A DNA stretch of 64,000 nt from positions 1,262,001 through 1,326,000 of the forward strand of contig BROG01000128.1 in the NCBI GenBank assembly GCA_030159075.1, read 5' to 3'. The translations under genes and the position numbers were made by a program. The stretch is from Atrina japonica. Lineage: Eukaryota > Mollusca > Bivalvia > Pterioida > Pinnidae. Positions 48,437-59,399 of the stretch are shown piece after piece. The stretch's first letter is position 1. Each line of letters starts with the position of its first letter. The notes beneath the pieces are model-generated. The model ran no database searches and was not told the origin of the DNA. It was given only the letters and a program-made list of their open reading frames with translations.

Positions 48437-49431
48437 ACTGGTGTTTTATGCCATACTAAACAATTTTTCAGTTATATGGTGGCTGCCAGTTTTTCAGTTA
48501 TATGGTGGAAGCCAGTTTTTCAGTCATATGGTGGCAGCCAGTTTTTCAGTTATATGGTGGAAGCCAGTTTTTCAGTTATACGGTGGCTGCCAGTTTTTCA
48601 GTCATATGGTGGCAGCCAGTTTTTCAGTCATATGGTGGAAGCCAGTTTTTCAGTTATACGGTGGCTGCCAGTTTTTCAGTCATATGGTGGCAGCCAGTTT
48701 TTCAGTCATATGGTGGCAGCCAGTTTTTCAGTTATACGGTGGCAGCCAGTTTTTCAGTCATATGGTGGCAGCCAGTTTTTCAGTCATATGGTGGCAGCCA
48801 GTTTTTCAGTTATACGGTGGCAGCCAGTTTTTCAGTCATATGGTGGCAGCCAGTTTTTCAGTTATATGGTGGAAGCCAGTTTTTCAGTTATACGGTGGCT
48901 GCCAGTTTTTCAGTTATACGGTGGCTGCCAGTTTTTCAGTCATATGGTGGAAGCCAGTTTTTCAGTTATACGGTGGCTGCCAGTTTTTCAGTCATATGGT
49001 GGCAGCCAGTTTTTCAGTCATATGGTGGCAGCCAGTTTTTCAGTTATACGGTGGCAGCCAGTTTTTCAGTCATATGGTGGAAGCCAGTTTTTCAGTTATA
49101 CGGTGGCTGCCAGTTTTTCAGTTATACGGTGGCAGCCACTTTTTCAGTTATACGGTGGCAGCCAGTTTTTCAGTTATATGGTGGCAGCCACTTTTTCAGT
49201 TATACGGTGGCAGCCAGTTTTTCAGTTATATGGTGGCAGCCAGTTTTTAATGCAGGCAGAGAGAACCCTATTACAATGTACAAAATCGCCAGCCATCCAC
49301 AAGTAAACTGGCAAACTTTGTAACAAAATCAGCATAGGTTCCAGCAAGGCTCAAACCTGTGCTGACAAGAGGTGAGAGACTTCATGGTTTAAAGCATGAT
49401 GCTCTCATTACATGGTCTTGAACTACCTTAT
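48437..49431 (-). mobile_element. tRNA-Ser/Leu-like SINE with its tail region amplified
   Basis: Tail gtgttttatgccatactaaa, then the 26-bp array, then body (gcaggcagagagaaccctat, aaactggcaaactttgtaac, gcataggttccagcaaggct, caaacctgtgctgacaagag, gagacttcatggtttaaagc, atgatgctctcattacatgg). Full length apart from the array; minus sense. Confidence 0.8.
48467..49247. repeat. 26-bp minisatellite, about 30 copies
   Basis: Unit tttttcagttatatggtggc then agccag, varying t/c at two sites and a/t in gcagcc, gaagcc, gctgcc. All three plus frames lack stops, giving 273-, 307- and 337-codon frames with a 26-residue period; since all three are equally open, none is evidence of coding. Confidence 0.95.
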
Positions 49432-49610
49432 ATGCTCGCCTATAAGAAATATTTTTTGGAATTAATTTTTTCTCTTAAAATGGGATATCAACTTATAGAT
49501 GAGTCCTACATGTAGCTGGTAGACAATAAATCAGCACTCATATTTCCAATGGTAATTTGTGAAAAGTCATGGCCGGGATAAACATAAATACATGTATTTG
49601 TTATACTTAC

Positions 49611-49761
49611 AAATTAGGGTTCAAAATTTTCGTATGAGCATTGTTACGTTCTGCACTGATGATTTTAACACTGATGGGTGTCCGAGGAATCCAACAGTTC
49701 TGCCTTATGGTGGTGAATGGCTGTGGTTGGTTATGTATTGCAGTAAATGGAATTTCTTTGG
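49611..49761 (-). CDS. PLD1: Phospholipase D (PX-PH type), exon just upstream of the PX domain
   Basis: Internal exon of an animal PX-PH phospholipase D, which hydrolyses phosphatidylcholine to phosphatidic acid and choline at membranes. On the minus strand a pyrimidine-rich tract ending in tttttgcag precedes the exon, and GTAAGT follows it. The 151-bp exon reads as 2 nt, 49 codons, then 2 nt. It starts KEIPFTAIHNQPQPF and ends with ILNPN plus a split Leu codon. The EIPFTAIHN stretch and the spacing to YT...HGEF match the segment before the PX domain of PLD1/PLD2 (family knowledge from memory, no search run). Its end phase fits the exon at 25390-25518 exactly. The preceding exon must end with one base of a codon; I could not find it in the window. 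Catalytic HKD motifs are not here, so identity rests on the PX region. PLD2-like naming is equally possible, since many invertebrates have one gene. Confidence 0.82.
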
Positions 49762-50499
49762 CTGCAAAAACAAAATGAAGATCATTTAAGTGGACAGGTG
49801 CCGACATGAAATATGTCAAATTATTAAAGGGAGATTACTCTTAAGGAGCTTTATAATTTGTCTCATTACAGACATGAAACTCTTTAAGGATATAAAGAGA
49901 GAATTACGGTAGAACATGAATATGTACCAATAGTACCATAAACGGTACAAGATACATCCTTCGTAAATTTTGACAATATCATTTTTAGTTAAAAGGTGCT
50001 ATAGTTGCTAGTCATCTAAAAGAACACTGTTTTGTGGATACAATTGCTTATGGAAAAAAATCATTGTGCAGCACGATAAGTAATTGCATCCACACACTAA
50101 TGTTTTGCAAAAACTTCAATACATCCGCATACATCTCTCACAACTGCCAGATGTATATAAAAAGGAATACTGTATACGTGGACATTTCGCCCTTTGACGA
50201 CAGGAAACATATTCACCCAGTCTTAAATTCACCCTGGATCACCATAGTCTCAAGCATGACATGTATATGTGTGCTTCAATTATTTAGCTTGAGATTTTCG
50301 CTTTCATTTGAAATGTGCCCTCTCATCTTTTGGCAAAAAATTGCAGGTAGACAGTAGGCTATATAGTGACTGAGCGAGAAACGCGCCAAAAATTGAGGCA
50401 CAAACCTGTTTAGTGTATCACATGAACCTGACCACTTTTACGTATTTTTGATAAAACAATATCATTCACATGAAACTACAAATATTAAACTTGCATCTG
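49762..50499. other. Intron upstream of the PLD exon with a MITE-like hairpin
   Basis: 50034-50094 (gtggatacaattgcttat...ataagtaattgcatccac) is a hairpin whose loop, atcattgtgcagcac, matches the centre of the palindromic MITE family. The rest is anonymous. Confidence 0.45.
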
Positions 50500-50574
50500 T
50501 AAACATTGTAAAACACCATCTAGAATATGCTATATGTATTTTATGACTGACACAGAGAATATACAGTGTAATAT

Positions 50575-50721
50575 TTCATAATACCTTCAGGTCAGATGAG
50601 CTATAAATGAGGAAGATATAGTCCAAACAACGCAAGTAGATGAATGGAAAGACGGACGCAAAGCCACACGGCAAAAATATAGTCCCCCATCCCCTCCCCC
50701 AGAATCAGACGGGGACTAAAA
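50575..50721 (+). mobile_element. 3' end of a fourth hairpin-CTAA element family
   Basis: Ends agtcccccatcccctccccc...agacggggaCTAA: the agtcccc and ggggact arms form a hairpin directly before CTAA. Upstream it shares the gacggacgc style of the other families. The left boundary was not found. Confidence 0.4.
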
Positions 50722-51139
50722 AGAAAGATGCACATACTTATTGTTTACCATTTGTATACAGTATCTTGTGACATTGTGGATAATTTTGTTATTCTAACAC
50801 TAGGACTATTTGATTAAAGCTCTCTTTTGACTGAAGTATTGTGTGTAAACATGTGCAATGTATAAACTTGACCTAAGGTTATCAAATAAGTGGATATCTT
50901 GATTACACAATGTGGCCGACACATTATGATTGCAACCTGCCATCTGAAACACTGAGTAGTTCTCTGATACATTTAGTGAATAGTAATAATACCAGTAGAT
51001 CCATGGTACTGTTATACGAGATACCAATACAAATGCACTTACATTGTATACATGTACATGGTGCATGACATGATATCAAATAAATTTGGCAATAAAAATC
51101 GGAGCTATTGTTTTTAAAGAACAGGGGCTATTATGAAGA
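50722..51139. other. Anonymous intronic sequence
   Basis: Nothing recognised. Confidence 0.35.
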
Positions 51140-51686
51140 TAACACACATGCTTGTAACATACACACGTATTCATATACATATACATGTACAAACACTGGC
51201 ATACATGTACATACATATACACAAACTGGCACACATACATACACATATATGCACATACATACAGACATATACATGTACATGTACACACATACAGACATTT
51301 ACATGTACACACATACAGACATTTTCATGTACACACATACAGACATATACATAAACACACACTGGCATACATGTACATACATATACACACACTGGCACAC
51401 ATACATACACATATATGCACATACATATAGACATATACATGTACATGTACACACAATGGCACACATACATTTACATGTACACACACATACATTTACATGT
51501 TCACACATATAGACATATACATGTACATAAACACACACTGGCATACATACATATACACACTGGCACACATACATACACCTATAAACACACATACATAGAC
51601 ATATATACATGTACACAATGACACATACACACACACATACACACATAGACATATACATGTACATAAAGATACACTGGCACACATAC
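51140..51686. repeat. CA/TA-rich cryptic repeat (acatacat, acatgtac)
   Basis: Irregular tandem of acatatacatgtacacacac and ctggcacacatacatacaca phrases. All long frames here are low-complexity artefacts. Confidence 0.9.
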
Positions 51687-51688
51687 TT

Positions 51689-51842
51689 AAGGATTGTTTT
51701 TCATTTTTTGAACATCATCGGGGTATAAAAGCAATTGCTCATGGAAAAAATTCTGTGTAGCACAAAGTGCTGCACAATGAATTTTTCCATGAGCAACTGC
51801 TTTTATACCCCGATGATGTTCAAAAAATGAAAAACAATTCTT
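51689..51842. mobile_element. Palindromic MITE, copy 3
   Basis: Arms aaggattgtttttcattttt then tgaacatcatcggggtataa, mirrored by ttataccccgatgatgttca at the right. Flanked by TA on each side. Confidence 0.85.
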
Positions 51843-52660
51843 ATATTTATATACAATACCATTTTTCAGTGAAACTGTAGTCCACTGTATACTAAATTCA
51901 TTCCAGAACTGACTTTGAGGGGGTGTTTTCATATGACATAATGGCTCAACAGCTGTTTTGACATGAGAAGTAGTTCTCTTTTCTGATCGCAAATACTAAT
52001 GAAATTAAGGTTTTATTTCTTTTTGTTTAATATCATTTTGAAAGAAACTAGTGATATGGACAATTTTGAATACTTATTCTCAGATTTAGTTCGCGATTTT
52101 TAATATTCGACCATTTAGCAGTGGCGGGTTAAATGCGTCAGAAGAGAATTGCCCGAATGGGCTGTGTGCAAATGACTGATAGGCCTACCATGTGCGATTT
52201 GGATTCTGATATTTTATCAGTGGAATATATCACAGAAATTTTGAGTGCGACTGTTAATATTCGTTGATGACAACTGGAAGTAGCCATTCTATTTGATATT
52301 TTACCAATCACTGAATCAGCTGGGAAATACCATGAACTGCAAAGGGGTGACGATTTCGAAAGTAGACCTATTTCAGTATATAGGCTAGCCCACTAGCAAA
52401 TCCTTCAAATCAATTGAAACAAGACAAATGCAGATTATGTTGTGAAATAACAAACTGTTATTGTTCTGTTCAAAAGATAATTATCGACATGTTCGTTATG
52501 GAAAATCTGTGTAGGCATATAAATTATAATAGATCCATATGTCAATTCAGACTTCAGTTTTTACAAGCTGATCATATAGAGTATCCCGTCAATTTACTGA
52601 GAAACCTATGAATTTATGCTTGGCATTAACATTACAGGTTGTGAAAAACAAGATGGGCCT

Positions 52661-53761
52661 CAGCGCTCTACAATGCGACCAAATCACTCGCAAATGCGAC
52701 CATTTTTTAGATTTTGGCGAGTGTTTATCCTCATTCAGTCGCCACATTGCGACCAGTTTTTCCCCCGAGCCGGAAATCAAAAGTTTATCCGTTTTCACTG
52801 TGAAATTACATTATCGAAATCATGGTCTGTTATGCGCTTTACAACAACCAATTTGGTTATTCAGTTTCGATAAACTAGAGCATCTAACTCACGTGGATTA
52901 CTGTATAAAAACACGTTGTTTTCCTAACAACACACGATGACATTTTCTTTTCTCGGTCGATTTCAACAGAAGCATCATTAGACAATACTGAGTTTAAACG
53001 ATCTTGGTTAAAGGGATACTGGAACCGAGTTATGGCTAGTGTTCGATTAGGCCGAACTTTCTGCCCCAATATCAATTTTAATTGAAGCGATTTTTAAGTG
53101 GTAAAATCAGGGCAGAAAGTTCGGCCTTGTGTTCGACGAGGAGGGCAGGCAGACCACAGCCTAATTCCTTTGGGGATTCTATCGTGGCCGTTTTATTGTG
53201 TTGCCCCACGATACAGAATCCCCAAAGGGATTAACCACAGTCGGAACTGGAAATTTTATCTGTAAATCAAAATCGAGAGTCAAACATCCGATTGACGGAC
53301 AAACACCTATAAATTAAAGAACTTTATAGGTGTTTGTCTGATGATCAGGTCACGGGTGTTGGACTCTAGATTTTAACTTACAGACAAAATTTACAATTCT
53401 TGTGGGCAGTCTGTTTTGTAAATTCTGTCGAAAAGAAACTGGCGCTAAAAATTATAAAAAAAAGTTTAAGGTTACCTCAATATTAGAGCAACAAAAATAT
53501 AGGCATATAAACACTCCTGGATTGAAAAAAAAAGGTGCAGTTCATAACCTTGTTTTAAATGGATTGAAACAATAAAATGTTACATCAACTTAGAAAATTA
53601 ATATTTTATTTCATTTCTGTATTTTCATCCAGTGGATCTTTTATGAACACACACGCACATTATATATATATATTGGCGAGTAAAAGTTCCTGGCTGGCTA
53701 GTAAAATTTCTGGTTCACTGGCCAAATGAAGAGTGGATTTTTTTAGTGTTGTAGAGCCCTG
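52661..53761. mobile_element. hAT-like non-autonomous element with three internal hairpins
   Basis: Termini cagcgctctacaa and, reverse complemented, cagggctctacaa. The left flank ends tgggcct and the right flank begins tggcct; copy 1 of the duplication has uninterrupted gatgggcctggtaatt at the same place (46600-46615), giving the empty site. An imperfect 7-8-bp target duplication plus CAG...CTG ends fits hAT. The 110-codon plus frame at the left end has no recognised motif. Confidence 0.75.
53045..53392. repeat. Three consecutive imperfect palindromes in the hAT-like element
   Basis: H1 53045-53135: aggccgaactttctgcccc faces gggcagaaagttcggcct. H2 53161-53232: aattcctttggggattct faces agaatccccaaagggatt. 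H3 53251-53392: cggacaaacacctata faces tataggtgtttgtctg, with outer arms extending to about 60 bp. Confidence 0.85.
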
Positions 53762-54125
53762 TGGCCTGGTAATTAGCCTAGCTGTTACCGGTAATAGGAT
53801 TTGAGGTGAACTGAAAGTCGATTTCACGCGATGCGAGTGACAAATTGTTTCTAGCCTATATGGTGACGGAAAAGCAAGCTGTTTATCAGAGATGCAGGAC
53901 AAAATTGCACTAGACCAGACTCCCTTTTCAACTTACTTACAAGCAACGTAACTACGAAGCAAATTTTCATTTCTGTGGAAAGGGTTTCTTAGATATTCAG
54001 GTATTCCTACGCCAGCTAGCGGTTAACACTTAGATCACGTGATGACTCACTGGTTTAATTGATATAACAAAACGGACGTTCTGTATCACTGTAATGAAGG
54101 AAATTACAGTCGGTATGTAAATATA

Positions 54126-54642
54126 GACTAATGCATATATATCCATCATATACATACACAACTTTTGTACCTCCACAACAACACTAATCAATACCTTTTT
54201 ACAATCTCATTTATGGTATTATTGTCTCATTAATGCAAACTGACAGTTCTAACAATTGAGTCATTCAATTTGTCACTTTCCATTCCTAAATCTTGAAATT
54301 ATTAACACATTGATATTTATACATATATATTACGTCTCCTGGGGAATTAATGGCACTTTCTATTTTCATACAAAATTCATAACAAAAATATTAATAAGAT
54401 ATGATTTTAAGTGCCTGTAGTAACCAACAAAAACATATTTGTCATTATTCTTATGGATTTTAATATCTTCATAAAACAAAGCAATTAAAGAAAAATAACG
54501 TGGTAGCAATTATTCAGGTTACATGGAGGTTTCAACAAATACAAACAACATAACCTCTTCATTCTCAATGAATTTAATTTTTTAGGTCTTCATTATTGGT
54601 ATTGTAACATGCAGGTTACAGTCATTCCTTTAAGCTACTAAT
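54126..54642. other. Anonymous sequence
   Basis: AT-rich, nothing recognised. Confidence 0.35.
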
Positions 54643-55154
54643 GAGTTACAACGATGTTTGTTATTTTGTGACCTGGTGGTAGAGTTACAATGATGTTTGT
54701 TATTTTGTGGCCTGGTGGTAGAGTTACAACGATGTTTGTTATTTTGTAGCCTGGTGGTAGAGTTACAATGATGTTTGTTATTTTGTGGCCTGGTGGTAGA
54801 GTTACAACGATGTTTGTTATTTTGTAGCCTGGTGGTAGAGTTACAACGATGTTTGTTATTTTGTGGCCTGGTGGTAGAGTTACAACGATGTTTGTTATTT
54901 TGTAGCCTGGTGGTAGAGTTACAACAATGTTTGTTATTTTGTGTCCTGGTGGTAGAGTTACAACGATGTTTGTTATTTTGTAGCCTGGTGGTAGAGTTAC
55001 AACGATGTTTGTTATTTTGTGGCCTGGTGGTAGAGTTACAACGATGTTTGTTATTTTGTAGCCTGGTGGTAGAGTTACAACAATGTTTGTTATTTTGTGG
55101 CCTGGTGGTAGAGTTACAACGATGTTTGTTATTTTGTAGTCTGGTGGTAGAGTC
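54643..55154. repeat. 39-bp minisatellite, 13 copies, alternating two variants
   Basis: Unit gagttacaacgatgtttgtt then attttgtggcctggtggta. gtggcc and gtagcc forms largely alternate, giving a 78-bp higher-order unit. On the minus strand the unit reads LPPGHKITNIVVT or LPPGYKITNIVVT within a 245-codon frame (54638-55375). The N-terminal part of that frame crosses low-complexity sequence and a SINE tail fragment, so it is not supported as a gene. Confidence 0.93.
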
Positions 55155-55189
55155 GTCGATGTGTGTTTTTTGTTTTTTGGGGTTTTTTT

Positions 55190-55228
55190 TAACAATGTTT
55201 TATGCCACACTTTTTTGCAGTTACAGTC
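55190..55228 (-). mobile_element. SINE tail fragment next to the 39-bp array
   Basis: acaatgttttatgccacact then tttttgcagttaca is the 3' end of the tRNA-Ser/Leu-like SINE family (compare 48440-48475 and 39405-39440). Confidence 0.5.
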
Positions 55229-55849
55229 AATTCTCAAATTATCACCACTCGACTGATCACCAATCTCGCAATAACACCACATTTTTTCAGGAATATTTTC
55301 CCTGCTACATGTATATAAAATTCTCTTTATAATGCCAAATTCATTACTGCCATCCGCCACTCTTTGTTCAAACAAACGTCCATTCCAAGTGTTAAATAAC
55401 TAAACAGCACAGAAAATGAATGTTATACAAGTTCTAAATCTAGAGTGTATATAGCCTACATGTACCAGTGCTTTTGCTTAGTTTCAAGTTCTCAATGAAT
55501 CACTAAGTAGTCAACTGAGCTAAGAGTACCTAAATAATTGCCTCTCTATGTGAAAATGTGGCCAGCAATCCGCTTATAAATCACATTAATTATCCTTTTT
55601 AAAAGGTATGAGCAGCAAAAAATATTACTTAAAATTGTGGCAGAATTTCGGCCTAGTAGCCTCCAAACATTGAATTACGACCAATTTATGGTTAAATATA
55701 TTTCATTGATAGATTATTTTGGAAGCCTGATGAGGTTTTCTGGCCTTTTGAGTTGGTTTTTACTCTACATGAATATATCTATACTCTGGCGTCAAAAGGA
55801 GTCGTACACCCTCCATGCACCCCCCACCTGAATTTGCCATTGTACATGT
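55229..55849. other. Anonymous sequence
   Basis: No repeat or coding signal recognised. Confidence 0.35.
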
Positions 55850-56492
55850 ACATGTTGAAAAATGTCACAATTACAAAATAAACTAACAAGAGCTTGCTGA
55901 AATGGGTGTAAATTTTCAAAAGAGATAAATGACCCACAGCTATCAAGTTTGAAGGTCAAAGAAGAGGTGAAATTTTTATTCCTTAAGCTCAGGTTAAGAA
56001 TTTTTAAAAATAGGTCAAAGCCCATGGTCAAGTTCTCTACATCAAAAGTCAAGGTACCAAATCTATATGTGATATATCAAAGCCCTATAACTCATTGTTT
56101 AAAAGACATAGCCTAGGTTAAAGGTTTTGAAAAGTAGGCCAAATTTCAAGTTCAAGGTCACTATGTCAAAAGTCAAGGTACCAAAAGAAAGCTCTGGTTC
56201 TAAGAAATCTATATGCAAAATATCAAAGCCTTATTCCTCATGGTTTAAAACCTATAGCTTATGTTAATGTTTTTGATAAGTAGTTCAAAGTCCAAGGTCA
56301 ACGTCAATAGGTCAAAAGTCAAGGTACCAAATGAAAGCTCTCGTCATAAGGAATTCATATGTGAAATATCAGTGCCCTGTCCCTTGTAGTTAAAATGTTA
56401 TACACCAGGTTAAGTTTTGTCTATGGACGCAGATGACAACGACACCAGGGGTATGGCGTTAGCTCTCCAGACTTTCATCCCTGTGAGCTAAA
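55850..56492 (+). mobile_element. Helentron-like element, third family, core units of about 120-145 bp
   Basis: aaaagtcaaggtacc recurs at about 56044, 56167 and 56313 with tcaaagccctat and taggttaa blocks between. The right end gttagctctccagactttca then tccctgtgagCTAA forms a hairpin (ttagctc/gagctaa) that ends in CTAA. A common motif style in bivalve intergenic DNA. Left boundary approximate. Confidence 0.55.
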
Positions 56493-57764
56493 AATCTGAA
56501 CACATCTGAACTACATTGGGATCAATATTAGGAATACTAGGAAACTCAAGATGTCACTTTTTGAAATACGGATAATTCAAATTATTTCTGATTTGGAACT
56601 CTCCAGTAAATAGGATATCTATTTCTTTCATTCTCAGGGCATCCCTCTTAAAGACAAGGATGAAATTCTATAAGCTTGATTTGTTAATTGTAAAAGGATG
56701 TTACCTTAGATTTTGCCTTTTGTTGAATTTGTTTGCATAACCTTTTGCTAAACATGGCAAGTTACTCATGAGGAAATTCTGCTGTTGTAACACTTGAAAT
56801 GATACTGTAAGTACATGTACCATGGTTCATATAGCCAATGAGGACAGACACCACCAAATATTTTCCCATAGGCCTCAATGCTAATTTACAAAACTTCAGG
56901 TCACTGTCACTCCCATGTTTATTATATCTGGGTCAAATAAGTACCCTGTGGTGAAAGATCAATATTTTTGATAACAAAATTTGCAATCAAAAGTATAGGT
57001 TGCCGTTGTATTTTTACTTCAAATTTTCACTTGTTTACAACTCGTAGTATTCCGCACCAAAGGAAAATATCTATTCTCATATGACCCCTCCCTTTCAATT
57101 TTCAACTGTCAACCCTGTAATTTCCAAAGTACTACCAATATTCATGTATCTTTTTTATCACCTTTATTTCACTTATTAATGGCAAAACTAATTTTTTCAT
57201 TTAATGACCAATCAGATCGCTGGGCTCATTTTACCCTCCGCACAACTTTGGGTGTCCAAAATGTCTGCGCCCATGTTGTAAACAAAGCTGGTGTTTTTCC
57301 ATGAAGACGATTTTTCAAGTGCCTTTCCAGGACTTTTCAGTGTTTTTGAAGCACTTTTAAGTGTTTCTCAAGCATTTTTCAAGCACTTTCAATGTTTATG
57401 TTCAAGCTACATGTACATGTCACAAGTCATAACAACACATGTATGAAAAAGAAACACTCTGACAGCAAGGTTTTCATGTTTCAATGGTGGTCCTCAAAAT
57501 ACTTCTTAGAGTTCCACTACATACTAAATAGATCCAGCAGTGAGATCCAGCAGAAGAACATCACAAAAATGCTTAACAAATGCTTCACATGTTACACTAG
57601 GTGAAGAATCTGTATGATGGAGTTACACTACTTACAGTCATTTTTTCTTTCTCTAAAAGTCTTTCTTTAGTGATGAATAAATTAAAATTTAAATACCATT
57701 CACATAAATTATTATAACATAAAGTTTTGGTGTGTATGTTATAAATCTAAGTGATTAAAAAAAT
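56493..57764. other. Intronic DNA with unrecognised frame and cttttcaag-type short repeats
   Basis: 57310-57395 repeats caagtgctttt/caagcattttt phrases five times. A 70-codon plus frame follows (57392-57604, including HSDSKVFMFQWWSSKYF), which I cannot assign; transposon-derived sequence is possible. Confidence 0.35.
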
Positions 57765-57958
57765 ATACATCGTAACATGTCTTGACAGACCAGCCCATCT
57801 GATACTGAAATCTGGTCCCCCTAAACAGGTGGTCTCTCATTACTACAACATTAGGTGTTTTATCTCATGTATAATTTAACCAAGTAAATTTTCATAATGT
57901 GGTCACAAACTACAGGTGGTCTTTGATGGAAGTGGTCTCTCAAGACAGGTTCTACTGT
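57765..57958. mobile_element. TIR element, AGAACCTGTCT ends, copy 2
   Basis: The left end (catgtcttgacagaccagcc) is diverged; the right end reverse complemented is acagtagaacctgtcttgag then agacc, as at 48234. Confidence 0.5.
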
Positions 57959-58309
57959 ATTGTAAAAGAGTACATGATGGTATATGAACCTGAAAAAAAT
58001 CACTAATATACCAAGAAGTTCAAATTGATACATTTAGTGTTTTTATTGGTATTTAAATGTCATTACAGATAAAAGGACACATCGAATTATCAATCTTGTC
58101 ATATCTAATATAAATGTGACAGATACAATGCATAACTGAACCAATGCGGGCCCAGTGTTGATGAGAATGACCAGTATTCAAGTACAATTATAGTGAGTAC
58201 ATTCGTAGTATCAAATGATAATCACTGGCTTTACATTGTTTCTGCTCTATGTACCTTTGTTCACTGTATGTAAAGGTCTACTGGAAAATTGTATATATCA
58301 TCAAAGTAC

Positions 58310-59124
58310 ATGTAAACACATTTCTAGAACACCATCAGATACCCCTCAGGTAATGATTCAAAAGTGATGTAGATTACTATGTTAAGATCACATAAACATT
58401 ACATAATTACTATATAGTTGCTTATATTTGCTGGGGATTTAATTTCGTTATATATGTGGTAAAAGAAAATACCGCAAAATTAAATACCTGTGAATATAAT
58501 TCTTTATACTTATAAAGTATCAAAAAGGCAATATGTTACCGATAATAATTATAAAAGTTTTTATCAAAATCAAAATTTATTCATATATAACTGGACATTG
58601 TATGCACAGATGACAAAATTTTATCAGCTTTACTTCAATTCCTATCACACTTCATGGAAATGTCTTGCATGAAATTTAAAACCATTGAATAAGTTCCTTT
58701 CATAAAAAAGTGAAATTCTACAACTACATGTATACAGTAAAACATCTCTTTCTGTCTCTGTCTTTCTGTCTCTCTCTCAATCTTTCTCTGTCTCTCTCTC
58801 TTTCACAAACATGCACACCCCATTTAATGATTCAAAAGTGATAGATCATTGTTGAACTGACAAATGCATTCTGCATGTAGAACACCTTTCTATCTATCTC
58901 TCTATTGCTAAGGCACACATCTCTCAATGATTAAAAAATAATGCAGATCTAACAAACTAACAAATGCATTCTATAATTAAAACATCTCTCTTTCTCACCC
59001 TCTTTTCTTGACCTCTCATCTCTCCATCCATCTCTAAGGTAAACCTCATTAAGTGATTCAAAAGTGATGCAGATCATTGCCAAATTATATGTAACAATTG
59101 CATTCTATAATTAGAACCTCTCTC

Positions 59125-59157
<33 letters not shown>

Positions 59158-59160
59158 GGA
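58310..59160. repeat. Diverged tandem repeat of about 120 bp with TC-rich spacers
   Basis: Four to five blocks of tgattcaaaagtgatgcaga...aaatgcattctataattaga followed by tctctctttctc tracts of variable length. Confidence 0.7.
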
Positions 59161-59399
59161 AGCCATGAACAAAACAAAGACATTTTGTCTAGACAATTGT
59201 GATTTATTGCCTTACCTTAAAGGCACATAGTAAATTTTACTTAAAGGATGTTTGAAATGTGTGTAACCATGGATTACTAATCAAAATAGAAAAATAAACT
59301 AGGTAAATATGTTAATATTGATTTATTCCTACTTCAATGTACTGGCAAAATTAATATATCTGAAAAAACTAAATCTAGACTCAAGTAACACAAGGATTC

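Larger units (their letters stand above)
25519..49610 (-). other. 24-kb intron of the phospholipase D gene
   Basis: Bounded by GT (RC of ac at 49609-49610) and AG (RC of ct at 25519-25520). It contains a local tandem duplication, SINEs, a LINE relic, several TIR elements and at least seven tandem arrays, all described separately. No additional exon was recognised inside it, and the reading frame is continuous when it is removed. Confidence 0.8.
51687..54125. repeat. Dispersed duplication, copy 2
   Basis: Counterpart of 45196-47210. Begins at the palindromic MITE (51689-51842), keeps one 199-bp unit, is split by the hAT-like element 52661-53761, and ends at gaaattacagtcggtatgta. It lacks about 290 bp present in copy 1, with tgg at the join. 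Confidence 0.85.

Noticed and set aside
48293..49323. Three overlapping plus-strand reading frames of 273-337 codons
   Set aside because: All three frames of the 26-bp repeat are free of stops, so openness carries no information; the array is an expanded piece of a SINE tail.
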